From: Streptomyces ortus
Lineage (GTDB): Bacteria; Actinomycetota; Actinomycetes; Streptomycetales; Streptomycetaceae
DNA: 64,000 nt
Reading direction: 5' to 3'
Assembly (NCBI RefSeq): GCF_026341275.1
Contig: NZ_JAIFZO010000002.1
Coordinates: 7,718,118-7,782,117 of the forward strand
Below are positions 24,301-32,675 of the stretch, one piece after another. Each line of letters begins with the position of its first letter. Positions within the stretch are counted from its first letter, which is position 1. The notes beneath the pieces are model-generated. The model worked only from the letters and a program-made list of their open reading frames with translations, was not told the DNA's origin and ran no database searches. The translations under genes were made by a program, and so were the position numbers.

Positions 24301-25374
24301 TCACTTCCTGCCGAGCCGTCCGACCGCCGGCCGCAGCGGGACGTCGAGCGCGTCGTACAGGCCGGGCTCCGCGTCCACGAGCCACTCGATCGCGTTCACC
24401 AGCCGGCCGACCGCCGTGGCGTTCCCGCCCGCGGACCGGTTCTCGCCCTCGTCGGTCGCCTCGACGGTGATCTCGATCCGCGGGCGGCCCTCGATGATCA
24501 CGCGGTGGGCCCCGTCGCCGTTCGGCGGAACCGGCCAGTCCGGCGCGCAGGACGGATGGATCCGGGTGACGTGCTCGATCACGATCCGGGGCTCGCCCCC
24601 GACGACACCCTGTACCTCGAAGCGCACCGCGCCCTGGGTACCGGCCTCGAACTCGCCCATCGTCCGGGTGCGCACGGTGGTGTCGAGCGGGCGGCGCTGC
24701 AGGGTCTCGCGGATCTCGTCGAGCTGGACGCCCAGCGCCCTGGCCATCAGCCGTATCTGCCCGCCCCACACCATGGTGGGGACCGATGGGGCCAGCATCA
24801 GCGGCTCGTACTCCATCGGCTGCCCCATCCCGACCAGGAACCGCACCGACTCCTCCTGCTCGTACGTGGAGTAGTCGAAGATCTCCTGGCAGCGGATGGC
24901 GTCGACGACCGTGCCGAGCCCGCTCATCAGCAGGGGCAGGACGTCGTTGCCCCAGCCGGGGTCGACGCCGGAGACGAACAGCGATCCGCCGCCGTCGGCG
25001 ACGGCGGCCAGCACGGGGTCGCGGAACTCGGGCGGGGCGTTGCGCTGGTCGTAGAGCGGATACAGCGACGGGGTGACGACCACGGCACCGCCGCGGACCG
25101 CCCTGCCGATGTCGGCCAGCGCCTCGTCGGGCCGGATGTCGCCCGAGGCCGCGTACACGACGGCCCGAGGGCTCGCGGCCAGTACGGCGTCGATGTCGTC
25201 GGTCGCCGTGACCCCCAGGCCCCGGCCGAGACCGCCGAGCTCGCCCGCGTCGCGCCCGGCCTTGCCGGGGGTGTGGACGAGCACGGCCGCGAGATCGAGT
25301 GCCGGATGCGCCTCGACCGCACGGATCGCGGCGCGGCCGACATTGCCGGTACCCCAGACCACCGTGGGAATCAT
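24301..25374 (-). CDS. DapB-like NAD(P)H-dependent dehydrogenase (amine dehydrogenase family)
   Basis: A 357-residue protein with a Rossmann nucleotide-binding start, VVWGTGNVGRAAIRAVEAHP (residues 4-23), and YAASGDIRPDEALADIGRA near 97, as in the dihydrodipicolinate reductase-like NAD(P)H-dependent amine dehydrogenases of actinobacteria. The middle SGVDPGWGNDVLPLLMSGLG and DYSTYEQEESVRFLVG are typical of this group. The natural substrate is not known. ATG 25374 is the first residue of the conserved domain. A perfect 7-bp-arm palindrome (25389-25403) stands 15 bases upstream and probably controls it. The AhpD-like gene follows after 25 bases. Confidence 0.85.
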   Translation of the reverse strand: MIPTVVWGTGNVGRAAIRAVEAHPALDLAAVLVHTPGKAGRDAGELGGLGRGLGVTATDDIDAVLAASPRAVVYAASGDIRPDEALADIGRAVRGGAVVVTPSLYPLYDQRNAPPEFRDPVLAAVADGGGSLFVSGVDPGWGNDVLPLLMSGLGTVVDAIRCQEIFDYSTYEQEESVRFLVGMGQPMEYEPLMLAPSVPTMVWGGQIRLMARALGVQLDEIRETLQRRPLDTTVRTRTMGEFEAGTQGAVRFEVQGVVGGEPRIVIEHVTRIHPSCAPDWPVPPNGDGAHRVIIEGRPRIEITVEATDEGENRSAGGNATAVGRLVNAIEWLVDAEPGLYDALDVPLRPAVGRLGRK

Positions 25375-25713
25375 GCCCGGAGCGTAACCTGACGACTCGT
25401 CAGTTTCCATAGCCCTGCACGGACCTCGCCAGTGGCCCGGTGTGCAAGGGCCCTCGTGAGGGCTTCGGGGGGCCGGCGGTCCGTCGGTAACGGTTTCCCG
25501 GCGGTACGGCTGTGCCGTTGCCTGACGGGCTCTGCGTGATAGTCTTGATCCAGTTGCAGTTGTAGTTCCCGCACACTTCAAGTGCCGCAGGCGAATTCGT
25601 ATTCGTCGGGCACTTTTGTATTTCCGGCGTTCCATTCCGGACGGGGTCAATTGCGGCGTCACAGGGGTCCACACAGTGCGGACCCCCGGGTACTGCCCCG
25701 AAAGGGATATGAC
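25375..25713 (+). other. 339-bp intergenic region: divergent promoters and long cold-shock leader
   Basis: No gene is seen. The left end carries the palindrome at 25389-25403. A probable promoter for the cold-shock gene is TTGCCT (25518-25523), 16 bases, TAGTCT (25540-25545), giving a leader of about 160 bases. In this leader are two hairpins: AAGTGCC (25580-25586) with GGCACTT (25609-25615), extended inside by CGAAT/ATTCG and followed by TTTGTATTT, and GGGGTCC (25664-25670) with GGACCCC (25680-25686). Long structured leaders are typical of cold-shock mRNAs. Confidence 0.5.
25389..25403. promoter_or_regulatory. Palindromic operator candidate CTGACGA-c-TCGTCAG
   Basis: Perfect 7-bp arms around one central base, 15 bases upstream of the DapB-like gene start. 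The size and symmetry fit a TetR-type site. No dedicated regulator gene is adjacent. Confidence 0.5.
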
Positions 25714-25917
25714 ATGGCTAGTGGAACCGTGAAGTGGTTCAACTCGGAAAAGGGCTTCGGCTTTATCGAGCAGGACGGCGGCGGCCCCGACGTCTTCGCC
25801 CACTACTCGAACATCGCCACCCAGGGCTTCCGCGAGCTCCAGGAAGGCCAGAAGGTGACCTTCGACGTCACGCAGGGCCAGAAGGGCCCGCAGGCGGAGA
25901 ACATCGTTCCTGCCTGA
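25714..25917 (+). CDS. Cold-shock protein (CspA family)
   Basis: A 67-residue single cold-shock domain. It has MASGTVKWFNSEKGFGFIEQ, including both RNA-binding motifs KGFGFIE (RNP1) and DVFAHYS (RNP2, usually VFVHFS; here with Ala and Tyr changes common in streptomycetes). It acts as a single-stranded nucleic acid chaperone. AAAGGGA stands about eight bases before the ATG. The long structured leader and the strong terminator (25937-25980) make this a single-gene transcript. The DEAD-box helicase gene follows on the same strand, an arrangement shared with the Csp/helicase pair in other Streptomyces. Confidence 0.96.
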   Translation: MASGTVKWFNSEKGFGFIEQDGGGPDVFAHYSNIATQGFRELQEGQKVTFDVTQGQKGPQAENIVPA

Positions 25918-25936
25918 TGCTGTAGCGCGCAAGGCG

Positions 25937-25980
25937 GCTGGGGTCCCACTTAGCGGTGGGGCCCCAGCTTGTTGCTTTTT
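25937..25980 (+). terminator. Strong rho-independent terminator of the cold-shock gene
   Basis: GCTGGGG-T-CCCAC pairs with GTGGG-G-CCCCAGC (13 pairs counting one T-G) around the loop TTAGCG, followed by TTGTTGCTTTTT. This is the clearest classical terminator in the window. Confidence 0.9.
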
Positions 25981-26199
25981 CAAGGTTTTCGGGGTGTGGC
26001 TCCGACCGCCGAAGGCCGCTCGGGTCCACTCGTACTCCGCGACCCCGCCCCGGCCTTCTGATCCGCCCCGTTCTCTTTTCCGGGGATTCCCGCCGCCCGA
26101 CACCGTATCTCCGGTGTGCCGCGTCGGCCGGGCAGGCCTGCTTTCGACTTACATCCGGCTCGTTCTTGCAATTCGTTCGGCTTGTACACGCCGAGAATT

Positions 26200-26226
26200 C
26201 CTCGATACGTGCCATATCGAGGAAGG
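26200..26226 (+). promoter_or_regulatory. Hairpin overlapping the ribosome binding site of the helicase gene
   Basis: CCTCGATA (26200-26207) pairs perfectly with TATCGAGG (26215-26222) around a seven-base loop. The right arm contains the first half of the Shine-Dalgarno site GAGGAAGG (26219-26226), seven bases before ATG 26233. The stem could hide the site and couple translation to temperature or to a helper protein. Confidence 0.6.
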
Positions 26227-26232
26227 TTCTCC

Positions 26233-27717
26233 ATGAACCGCTCAGCTCGTACGAATGATCGTTTCTCAAACAACCGCAAGGGCGGCTCCGGCGGCTCCGG
26301 CCGCCCCGGCGGCGGCGGACGGCGGCCCGCGGCCGTGCAGGGTGAGTTCGCACCACCGGCCACCCTCACCCCCGCACTCCCGGCGGTGTCCACCTTCGCC
26401 GAACTGGACCTGCCCGCCGAGCTGTTGCAGACACTCACCGGCCTCGGCGTGACGGAGCCCTTCCCGATCCAGGCCGCCACGCTGCCCAACTCCCTCGCGG
26501 GCCGCGACGTGTTGGGCCGTGGCCGCACCGGCTCGGGCAAGACGCTCGCCTTCGGCCTTGCCCTCCTCGCCCGCACGGCCGGACGGCGTGCCGAGCCGAA
26601 GAAGCCGCTCGCCCTGGTCCTCGTCCCCACCCGTGAGCTGGCCCAGCAGGTCACCGACGCCCTCACGCCGTACGCCCGCTCCCTGCAACTGCGGATGACC
26701 ACCGTGGTCGGCGGTATGTCGATCGGCCGGCAGGCCGGCGCGCTGCGTTCCGGCGCCGAGGTCGTCGTCGCGACCCCGGGCCGCCTCATGGACCTCGTCG
26801 AGCGCCGGGACTGCCGCCTGGACCGGGTCGGCATCACGGTCCTGGACGAGGCGGACCAGATGGCCGACATGGGGTTCATGCCCCAGGTCACCGCGCTCCT
26901 CGACCTGGTGCGGCCCGACGGCCAGCGCATGCTGTTCTCCGCCACCCTGGACCGCAACATCGACCTCCTGGTCCGCGGCTACCTCCACGACCCCGTCGTC
27001 CACTCGGTCGACCCGTCGGCCGGCGCCGTCACCACGATGGAGCACCACGTGCTGTACGTGCACGGCACCGACAAGTACGCCACCGCCACGGAGATCGCGG
27101 CCCGGGACGGGCGCGTGCTGATGTTCCTCGACACCAAACACGCCGTCGACCAGTTCACCAAGCACCTGCTCGGCAGCGGGGTGAAGGCCTCGGCCCTGCA
27201 CGGCGGCAAGTCGCAGCCGCAGCGCAACCGCACCCTCGCCCAGTTCAAGAGCGGCGCGGTCACCGTGCTGGTGGCGACCAACGTCGCGGCCCGGGGAATC
27301 CACGTCGACGACCTCGACCTCGTCGTCAACGTCGACCCGCCCGCCGACCACAAGGACTACCTGCACCGCGGCGGCCGTACCGCCCGCGCGGGCGAGTCAG
27401 GCAGCGTCGTCACGCTGGTCATGCCCCAGCAGCGCCGCGACATGACCCGGCTGATGTCCGACGCCCGTATCAGGCCGCAGGTCACCCAGGTCCGTTCCGG
27501 CGAGGCCGAGCTGAGCCGGATCACCGGTGCGCGCAGGCCCTCCGGTGTCCCGATCGCCGGGAGCGGCCAGGCCGCGGAGCGTCCTCCGCGCGGCGGCGCC
27601 CCCTTCCGGGGCATGGGGACCCGTCCGGGCCGGTCCGGTGGTGAGTCCCGCAGGACGGCCGAGGCGCGTCAGACGGCGGAGGCCCGCAAGGCCGCCCGGA
27701 TCCGCCGGGGCGCGTGA
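26233..27717 (+). CDS. DEAD-box RNA helicase (cold-shock type)
   Basis: A 494-residue ATP-dependent RNA helicase. In order: Q-motif region (FPIQAATLPNSLAGRDV), Walker A GRTGSGKT, PTRELAQQ, TPGRLMDL, DEAD box VLDEADQMADMGF, SAT (MLFSATLD), then the second RecA domain with ALHGGKSQPQRN, ATNVAARGIHVDDLD and HRGGRTARAGESG. The N-terminal 40 residues and the C-terminal 80 are basic and Gly/Arg/Pro-rich, as in RNA-binding tails. ATG 26233 has GAGGAAGG, partly in a hairpin. It unwinds RNA structures, probably in ribosome assembly or mRNA turnover in the cold. It has its own leader of up to 250 bases after the cold-shock gene's terminator. Confidence 0.95.
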   Translation: MNRSARTNDRFSNNRKGGSGGSGRPGGGGRRPAAVQGEFAPPATLTPALPAVSTFAELDLPAELLQTLTGLGVTEPFPIQAATLPNSLAGRDVLGRGRTGSGKTLAFGLALLARTAGRRAEPKKPLALVLVPTRELAQQVTDALTPYARSLQLRMTTVVGGMSIGRQAGALRSGAEVVVATPGRLMDLVERRDCRLDRVGITVLDEADQMADMGFMPQVTALLDLVRPDGQRMLFSATLDRNIDLLVRGYLHDPVVHSVDPSAGAVTTMEHHVLYVHGTDKYATATEIAARDGRVLMFLDTKHAVDQFTKHLLGSGVKASALHGGKSQPQRNRTLAQFKSGAVTVLVATNVAARGIHVDDLDLVVNVDPPADHKDYLHRGGRTARAGESGSVVTLVMPQQRRDMTRLMSDARIRPQVTQVRSGEAELSRITGARRPSGVPIAGSGQAAERPPRGGAPFRGMGTRPGRSGGESRRTAEARQTAEARKAARIRRGA

Positions 27718-27839
27718 ACCGGGCAGTCGAAACGCACGTATGTGCGAGGGTCGGGGGCTTCGGGCGGCGGCGGGCGCCGAGATCCACCATTCTGGACGCA
27801 GATGCGATCACACTGCCCACATCGGGGAAGTCGAGTCCC

Positions 27840-28271
27840 ATGACTGAATCTGAGTTTCCGCCGGAAAGCAGCCCCGTGGACCTTTACCTCGATCTGCTGC
27901 GTGTCCGTATGAACCCCACGGACTACGCGATGCTGCTGCGCATGGTCGAACCCGTCCTCGAAGCGATGCAGGAGCAACGTGCCGGGCCGATCGAGCTGAG
28001 CCTGGACGGCGAGGAGGGCTCCAAGGTCTCGCAGGAGGTCCGTGACGAGGCGTCCCTCGTCGTGGCCGTCGCCGTCACCGGGCGCATGGACAACGAGATC
28101 GTCGAGATCGAGACCGCGGAGGGCGGACCCGTCAGGGTCGTGACCGACTCGGGCACCGCCGCCGACCCCGCCCGCTGCCAGGAGATCGCCGACTTCATCG
28201 GCGAGCGCCAGCGCCAGGACGAGGAACTGCGCGGTATCGCCGAGGTGAGCGGGCTGCCCACCGACGTCTGA
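27840..28271 (+). CDS. Hypothetical acidic protein, 143 residues
   Basis: A soluble acidic protein of unknown function, started at ATG 27840. It begins with a helix-rich part (VDLYLDLLRVRMNPTDYAML, then LRMVEPVLEAMQEQR) and continues with beta-like segments (PIELSLDGEEG, ASLVVAVAVTGR). One cysteine is near residue 116. No membrane segment is present. The Shine-Dalgarno site is weak (GGGGAAG). It lies 122 bases after the helicase on the same strand; no family is recognised. Confidence 0.62.
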   Translation: MTESEFPPESSPVDLYLDLLRVRMNPTDYAMLLRMVEPVLEAMQEQRAGPIELSLDGEEGSKVSQEVRDEASLVVAVAVTGRMDNEIVEIETAEGGPVRVVTDSGTAADPARCQEIADFIGERQRQDEELRGIAEVSGLPTDV

Positions 28272-28355
28272 CGCCCCCTGTCCCGTACCGGGCCGCCCGG
28301 TGCCGGACACGTCACACGGCACGGGTTCTTGCCCGGTCCGGGGCACCGCCCTGCG

Positions 28356-29126
28356 ATGCTGGCACCCGTGTCGATCACCTTCTCCGTGCCGGAACCCATC
28401 ACCCCCGACGCCCCGGTCGTCCTGCGTCGTCCGCTGCTCACCCAGCAGTGGCTTGACCTGACCTTCGTGCACTGGGCGGTGGATCCGGCGGCCGTGGCGG
28501 GGCTGCTGCCGACGGGAACCGTCCCCGACACCTTCGACGGCGTCACCTACGTCGGCCTGGTCGCCTTCCGTATGCACCGGGTAGGCTGGCTGCGGCTGCC
28601 CGGCGTGCCCTACTTCGGCTCCTTCCCGGAGACCAACGTGCGGCTGTACTCGGTCGACGCGTACGGGCGGCGCGGTGTGGTCTTCCGGTCCATGGACGCG
28701 TCCCGGCTCCTGCCGGTGCTCATGGGCCGCCTCGGTTTCCGGCTGCCCTACGTGTGGTCCCGCATGTCCGTGCGGACCGACGAGGACACGGTCGCCTACA
28801 CCAGCGCGCGGCGGCTGCCGGGTCCGCGCGGCGCGTACAGCCGCCTGGTCGTCAGGCCGGGGGAGCCGATGGCGGAACCGACCGGCCTCGAACACTTCCT
28901 GACCGCCCGGTGGGGCATGCACAAGCCGTTCTCCGGCGGTGCCGGATTCCTGCCGAACGACCATCCGCGCTGGCCGCTGCACCGCGCGACGCTGGTCGAG
29001 TGCGAGGAGAACCTGGTCGGCGCGGCCGGTCTGCCGACGCCGACAGGGGAGCCGGTGAGCGTGCTGTACTCACCGGGAGTCCCCGTACGCCTCGGCCGTG
29101 CGACGAGCGGCCCGCCACGCCGCTGA
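28356..29126 (+). CDS. DUF2071 (YqjF-like) protein
   Basis: A 256-residue protein of the DUF2071/YqjF family. Family blocks are RRPLLTQQWLDLTFVHWAVD near residue 25, LLPTGTVPDTFDGVTYVGLV near 50, GVPYFGSFPETNVRLYSVD near 80 and HPRWPLHRATLVECEENLV near 210. The fold resembles lipocalin-like beta-barrels and the function is unknown. Starts are possible at ATG 28356 or GTG 28368; the first is used. No strong binding site is seen before either. It is convergent with the large phosphatase gene. Confidence 0.85.
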   Translation: MLAPVSITFSVPEPITPDAPVVLRRPLLTQQWLDLTFVHWAVDPAAVAGLLPTGTVPDTFDGVTYVGLVAFRMHRVGWLRLPGVPYFGSFPETNVRLYSVDAYGRRGVVFRSMDASRLLPVLMGRLGFRLPYVWSRMSVRTDEDTVAYTSARRLPGPRGAYSRLVVRPGEPMAEPTGLEHFLTARWGMHKPFSGGAGFLPNDHPRWPLHRATLVECEENLVGAAGLPTPTGEPVSVLYSPGVPVRLGRATSGPPRR

Positions 29127-29165
29127 GCAGCGCGGCCCGGTCCCGGCGTGGGTGACCGTGCCGGA

Positions 29166-31736
29166 TCAGCGGTCGCGGTCGGGCCGTGAGCGGCGGGTGG
29201 CGAGCAGGAGCGCTATGTCGTCCGGGCGGTCGGCCACGTGCCGGGCCTTCGCGGTGAGCCGGTCGGCGACCCCCGCGAGCGACCTGCCGCCCGGCCGGCC
29301 CCCCGGACGTCCGGCCGGCGAACCCGCCCGGGCCAGGGCCACCCGCAGCGCGGTGATGCCCTCGTCGATGTCGACGCCGGGCGTCTCGACCAGGCCGTCC
29401 GTGTAGAGCGCGAGGATGGCGCCGGGGTCCAGCCGCAGCTCCGTCACCGGGTACCGGGCGTGCGGATCGACTCCGAGGACGACGCCGCCGGGGATCTCCA
29501 GGACGTGCGTGCGGCCGTCCGGGAGGCGGAGGATCGGCGGCGGATGCCCTGCCCGGGCCACCCGGGCCAGACCGGTGAGCGGATCGAGACGGATGTAGCA
29601 GCAACTGGCGAACAGCCCGGGGTCGAGGTCGATCAGCAGATGGTTGGTGCCGCTCATGACCTCGTCCGGCGGCCGGTCGCCGAGTGCGAAAGCCCGCACC
29701 GCGCTGCGCAGTTGACCCATCGTGGCGGCAGCCTGGACACCGTGCCCCTGGACGTCGCCGATGACCAGGGCGAGCCCGTCGCCCGACTCGACGACGTCGT
29801 ACCAGTCCCCTCCCACCTCCATCCCCTGGGTGCCCGGCAGATAGCGCCCGACGGTCTCCACCCGCGGGTGCGCGGAGAGGCGCCGGGGGAGGAGTGCCTG
29901 CTGGAGTCCGCGGGCCAGGGCGGCCTCGGTGTCGTAGCGCTGGGCCTTCTCCATGGCGTGCGCGATCAGCCCGGCGAGGGCCGTGAGCACCGTGCGTTCC
30001 TCGGTGCTGAAGCCCCGGGGGCGGTCGAAGCCCAGGATGCAGGAGCCGACCGGACGCCCGGAGGCGATCAGGGGCAGGAAGGCGCGGGAGCCCTCCGTCG
30101 CGTCGAGGGGGACACCCGGGTAGGCGGTTGCCAGCTGCTGCATCGACTCGAAGAAGAGCGGGCGGCCGGTGGTGAGGGTCTCCACTCCCGGCAGCCGCGC
30201 GTCGAGGCCGACGCCTTCGAACGGCGCGAGGAATCCCTGCGGGAAGCCCGTCTCCCAGGCCAGGTAGAGGTGCCGCTCCTGGAGCAGATAGATGGCGAGC
30301 CGGCCGCCCCCGAAGGCCGGCAGCAGCTCCTGCATCACGACCGCGGACACCTGGCGCGCGGTGACCGCCTCGGTCAGCGCGATGGCGAGGACGATCGGCC
30401 GGTAGAGCGGAGCCATGGAGCTGGCCCTGGCGGCGGCTCCGTCGGGCCGAGGCGCACCGGCCGCCGGGGAACCCTCGGGCGGGGGCGCGAGCCCGGGGGC
30501 CGGGTCGGCCATCCGGTTGGCGGGGACGACGGTGCAGGTCAGGATGTCGGGCCCGGGATAGACGGAGACCGCCAGCCAGTCACCGCCCCCGTGGAGCCCC
30601 GCGGGGGAGTCCTCGCCGTGGTGCAGGGGGCGTACGACGTGGAAGTGCACCGGTTCCAGCGACAGCAGTGCCTCGCGCAGATGGTCCTCGTAGGCGGAGC
30701 GCTCCAGCCATGGCACCTCCTCGCCCAGGGAACGGCCGAGGAGCCGCGTCCGAGGGCGGCCCAGGAGCCGGGCGGCCCGCTCGTTCGCGTAGACGATGAG
30801 CCCCAGCCGGTCGAGGCAGAACACCCCCTCGGGAAGCAGATCGGCGGCTCCGTCCGCCGCCGACCCGATGTCCGGGTCGAGGACGAGTCCCCGGACCGTA
30901 CACGCCCCGGGCGACCCGGCCGTGTCCTGCGGGGTCCACAGTTCCAGCAGCCGCAGACCGCCGTCGGGCGCGTGCACCGGCAGGGGCAGGGGCGGCGGTC
31001 TTCCCGCGGCGGTCTCCCGTAACGCGGTCAGGATCTGCTGGGAGTCGGCGGCGGCCACGGCGTCCGCGAGCGCCCGCGGGGTGTCCGTGGGTTTGCCGGG
31101 CGGCACACCGAGCAGGGCGTTCAGCCGGCTGTCCGCGGTCACGACGTCGGACGCCGGATCCCAGGTGAACCGTCCGATGCGCGCGGCGGGAGGGTGGGTG
31201 GCCGGGGGCCGTACGCAGAGCGGTTCGCCGTCCCAGGCGACGTCCGGCTCGCCGTCCTCCTCCAGCTTCCACAGGGCCTGTCCCAGGTCCTCGGCCAGCT
31301 GGGCCATGCGGTCACGGTCGGGCAGGACCTCGGTGGCGTCCGACGCGGCGGGCCGCAGAATGGTCAGTACGCCGTACGTCGTCGACCCGCCCACGACCGG
31401 CACGTACAGGGAGCCGAACTGGAACGGCAGGCTCGCCGCGAACTGGGGGTAGCGGCGCATCGTCTCCGTCGCGTCCGGGAGCACCACCTGGACGCCCAGC
31501 CGGAAGGCGTCCGCCACCGGGAACCTGCGGTCCACGTGCAGCCGCCACCAGGGGCGGAACAGCGGGCCGGGCAGTCCGGAGAGCACGGCCAGCCGCAGCA
31601 GTCCCGGTGTGCCGGAGCGCAGGTACACGCCGCCCGCGAAGCCGCCGGCCGCGCTGATCGCCTCCGTGGTGACCCCGGTGAGCAGCGGGTCCAGACGTCC
31701 GGGGATCCGGCTCCCGTGCTCGGCTCTCCCAGTCAT
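29166..31736 (-). CDS. SpoIIE-type PP2C phosphatase with GAF and PAS sensors
   Basis: An 856-residue sensor phosphatase. A GAF-like domain covers about residues 10-160 and the linker region to 430 holds PAS folds (LLPEGVFCLDRLGLIVYANE near 315 is a clear PAS start). A second GAF lies at about 455-620 and the SpoIIE/PP2C domain at about 635-845, with metal-binding aspartates in VGGDWYDVV, GDVQGHGVQAA and LYTDGLVETPGVD. Such enzymes dephosphorylate STAS anti-anti-sigma factors and so release sigma factors. No membrane helix is seen. ATG 31736 is preferred over GTG 31775 because GAGGTAGGG is close before it. It is convergent with the DUF2071 gene. Confidence 0.92.
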   Translation of the reverse strand: MTGRAEHGSRIPGRLDPLLTGVTTEAISAAGGFAGGVYLRSGTPGLLRLAVLSGLPGPLFRPWWRLHVDRRFPVADAFRLGVQVVLPDATETMRRYPQFAASLPFQFGSLYVPVVGGSTTYGVLTILRPAASDATEVLPDRDRMAQLAEDLGQALWKLEEDGEPDVAWDGEPLCVRPPATHPPAARIGRFTWDPASDVVTADSRLNALLGVPPGKPTDTPRALADAVAAADSQQILTALRETAAGRPPPLPLPVHAPDGGLRLLELWTPQDTAGSPGACTVRGLVLDPDIGSAADGAADLLPEGVFCLDRLGLIVYANERAARLLGRPRTRLLGRSLGEEVPWLERSAYEDHLREALLSLEPVHFHVVRPLHHGEDSPAGLHGGGDWLAVSVYPGPDILTCTVVPANRMADPAPGLAPPPEGSPAAGAPRPDGAAARASSMAPLYRPIVLAIALTEAVTARQVSAVVMQELLPAFGGGRLAIYLLQERHLYLAWETGFPQGFLAPFEGVGLDARLPGVETLTTGRPLFFESMQQLATAYPGVPLDATEGSRAFLPLIASGRPVGSCILGFDRPRGFSTEERTVLTALAGLIAHAMEKAQRYDTEAALARGLQQALLPRRLSAHPRVETVGRYLPGTQGMEVGGDWYDVVESGDGLALVIGDVQGHGVQAAATMGQLRSAVRAFALGDRPPDEVMSGTNHLLIDLDPGLFASCCYIRLDPLTGLARVARAGHPPPILRLPDGRTHVLEIPGGVVLGVDPHARYPVTELRLDPGAILALYTDGLVETPGVDIDEGITALRVALARAGSPAGRPGGRPGGRSLAGVADRLTAKARHVADRPDDIALLLATRRSRPDRDR

Positions 31737-32183
31737 CGGCCCTACCTCGTCCGTGCGCCGCCCGGTGGCTGACACAGCAAGAATGCGCCACGAGGCCCCC
31801 CGCCTGCACCCGGGAGAGGCACTGCGCGCGTGATGGCGATGAGGCTACCGGGGTGCACGCGAACCGTGTGCGTCCGGTGGGGACCGCTGTTCACCGGTTC
31901 ACCGGCCCCCGGCGCCGGACCGCACGAGGTACGGAAGGAAGAGGCCGGTCGGGTGCCTTGTCCGCCCGCCGCACGGAACAGCCCGCATTTCCCGCCGAAG
32001 GAGGGGAACGTGGAACGTGGATCACATACGAGCCGGGAGAGGCGGATCGCGACAGCTCGCGGAGCAGAGCACGGAGCGGATCCGTTCGAGGGAGCGACCG
32101 CACGGGATCAGGACAACCGCAGACCTTGTCCCGTGCGGCCCGTACCGCCCTCGACGACCCGGCGCAGCCCCGTGAGGAGTCCC
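31737..32183 (+). other. 447-bp divergent region with a hairpin leader
   Basis: No firm gene is seen. A good site, GAAGGAGGGG (about 31998-32007), precedes a GTG at 32010 in the same frame as the gene at 32184, so that gene may have a longer form. Near the right end CCGCACGGGA (32098-32107) pairs with TCCCGTGCGG (32129-32138). The inner GGACAA (32111-32116) can pair instead with TTGTCC (32126-32131), so the two stems exclude each other. Confidence 0.4.
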
Positions 32184-32501
32184 ATGACCACGTACGTCAT
32201 CACCGTCCCCGGCACCTTCGTCAACGGTGTCGAGGACGCCGCGCGCTCCGACGTCGAGCGCAGGCTCCGCCCCCGGGACCCGAAGAACACGGACCTGGGG
32301 GAGAGCGAGGAGCTGAGCCTGCTGACGGTCGAGGACGGCGGCATGTTCTCCGCCCGGATCGAGGTCGAGGCGTCGGACCAGGCGAGCGCCGAGGCCGAAG
32401 CGGTCCAGCTGATCTCGCGGGCCCTGCGTGACAGCGGCTTCACGGAGAAGGACGCTCCCCTGGGCCCGGCCTTCGTGACCGGCATCGACCGCGAGTTCTG
32501 A
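32184..32501 (+). CDS. Hypothetical protein, 105 residues
   Basis: A small acidic protein started at ATG 32184 with GTGAGGAG about seven bases before. It starts with a beta strand (TYVITVPGTFVNGVEDAARSD is the N-terminal block, split TYVITVPGTF and VNGVEDAARSD), has a second strand pair (ELSLLTVEDGGMFSARIEVEA, in part LLTVEDGGMFSARIEVE) and a helix (ASAEAEAVQLISRALRDSG). The layout suggests a ferredoxin-like fold. No cysteine and no signal are present. The upstream leader can form alternative hairpins. Function unknown. Confidence 0.65.
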   Translation: MTTYVITVPGTFVNGVEDAARSDVERRLRPRDPKNTDLGESEELSLLTVEDGGMFSARIEVEASDQASAEAEAVQLISRALRDSGFTEKDAPLGPAFVTGIDREF

Positions 32502-32611
32502 GAGCGGCGAAGGCTGCCCCGGCACGACGGGGCCGCCACGCCGACGGCACGCCGAGGACCACCGCTGCCGTCGGCGGTTGTTCCTGAGGAGCCGTTCCCC
32601 CTTGTGGGCCT

Positions 32612-32646
32612 CTTGTCACTGACCGTACGCTGACAAGTCATAGAAC
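32612..32646 (+). promoter_or_regulatory. Probable promoter with overlapping dyad
   Basis: CTGACC (32619-32624) and TAGAAC (32641-32646) are spaced by 16 bases, about 30 bases before the gene at 32676. An inverted repeat, CTTGTCA (32612-32618) with TGACAAG (32631-32637), surrounds the -35 element and may be an operator. Confidence 0.45.
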
Positions 32647-32675
32647 TTCGGACGTGATTGACTGGGGGAGCCGTC

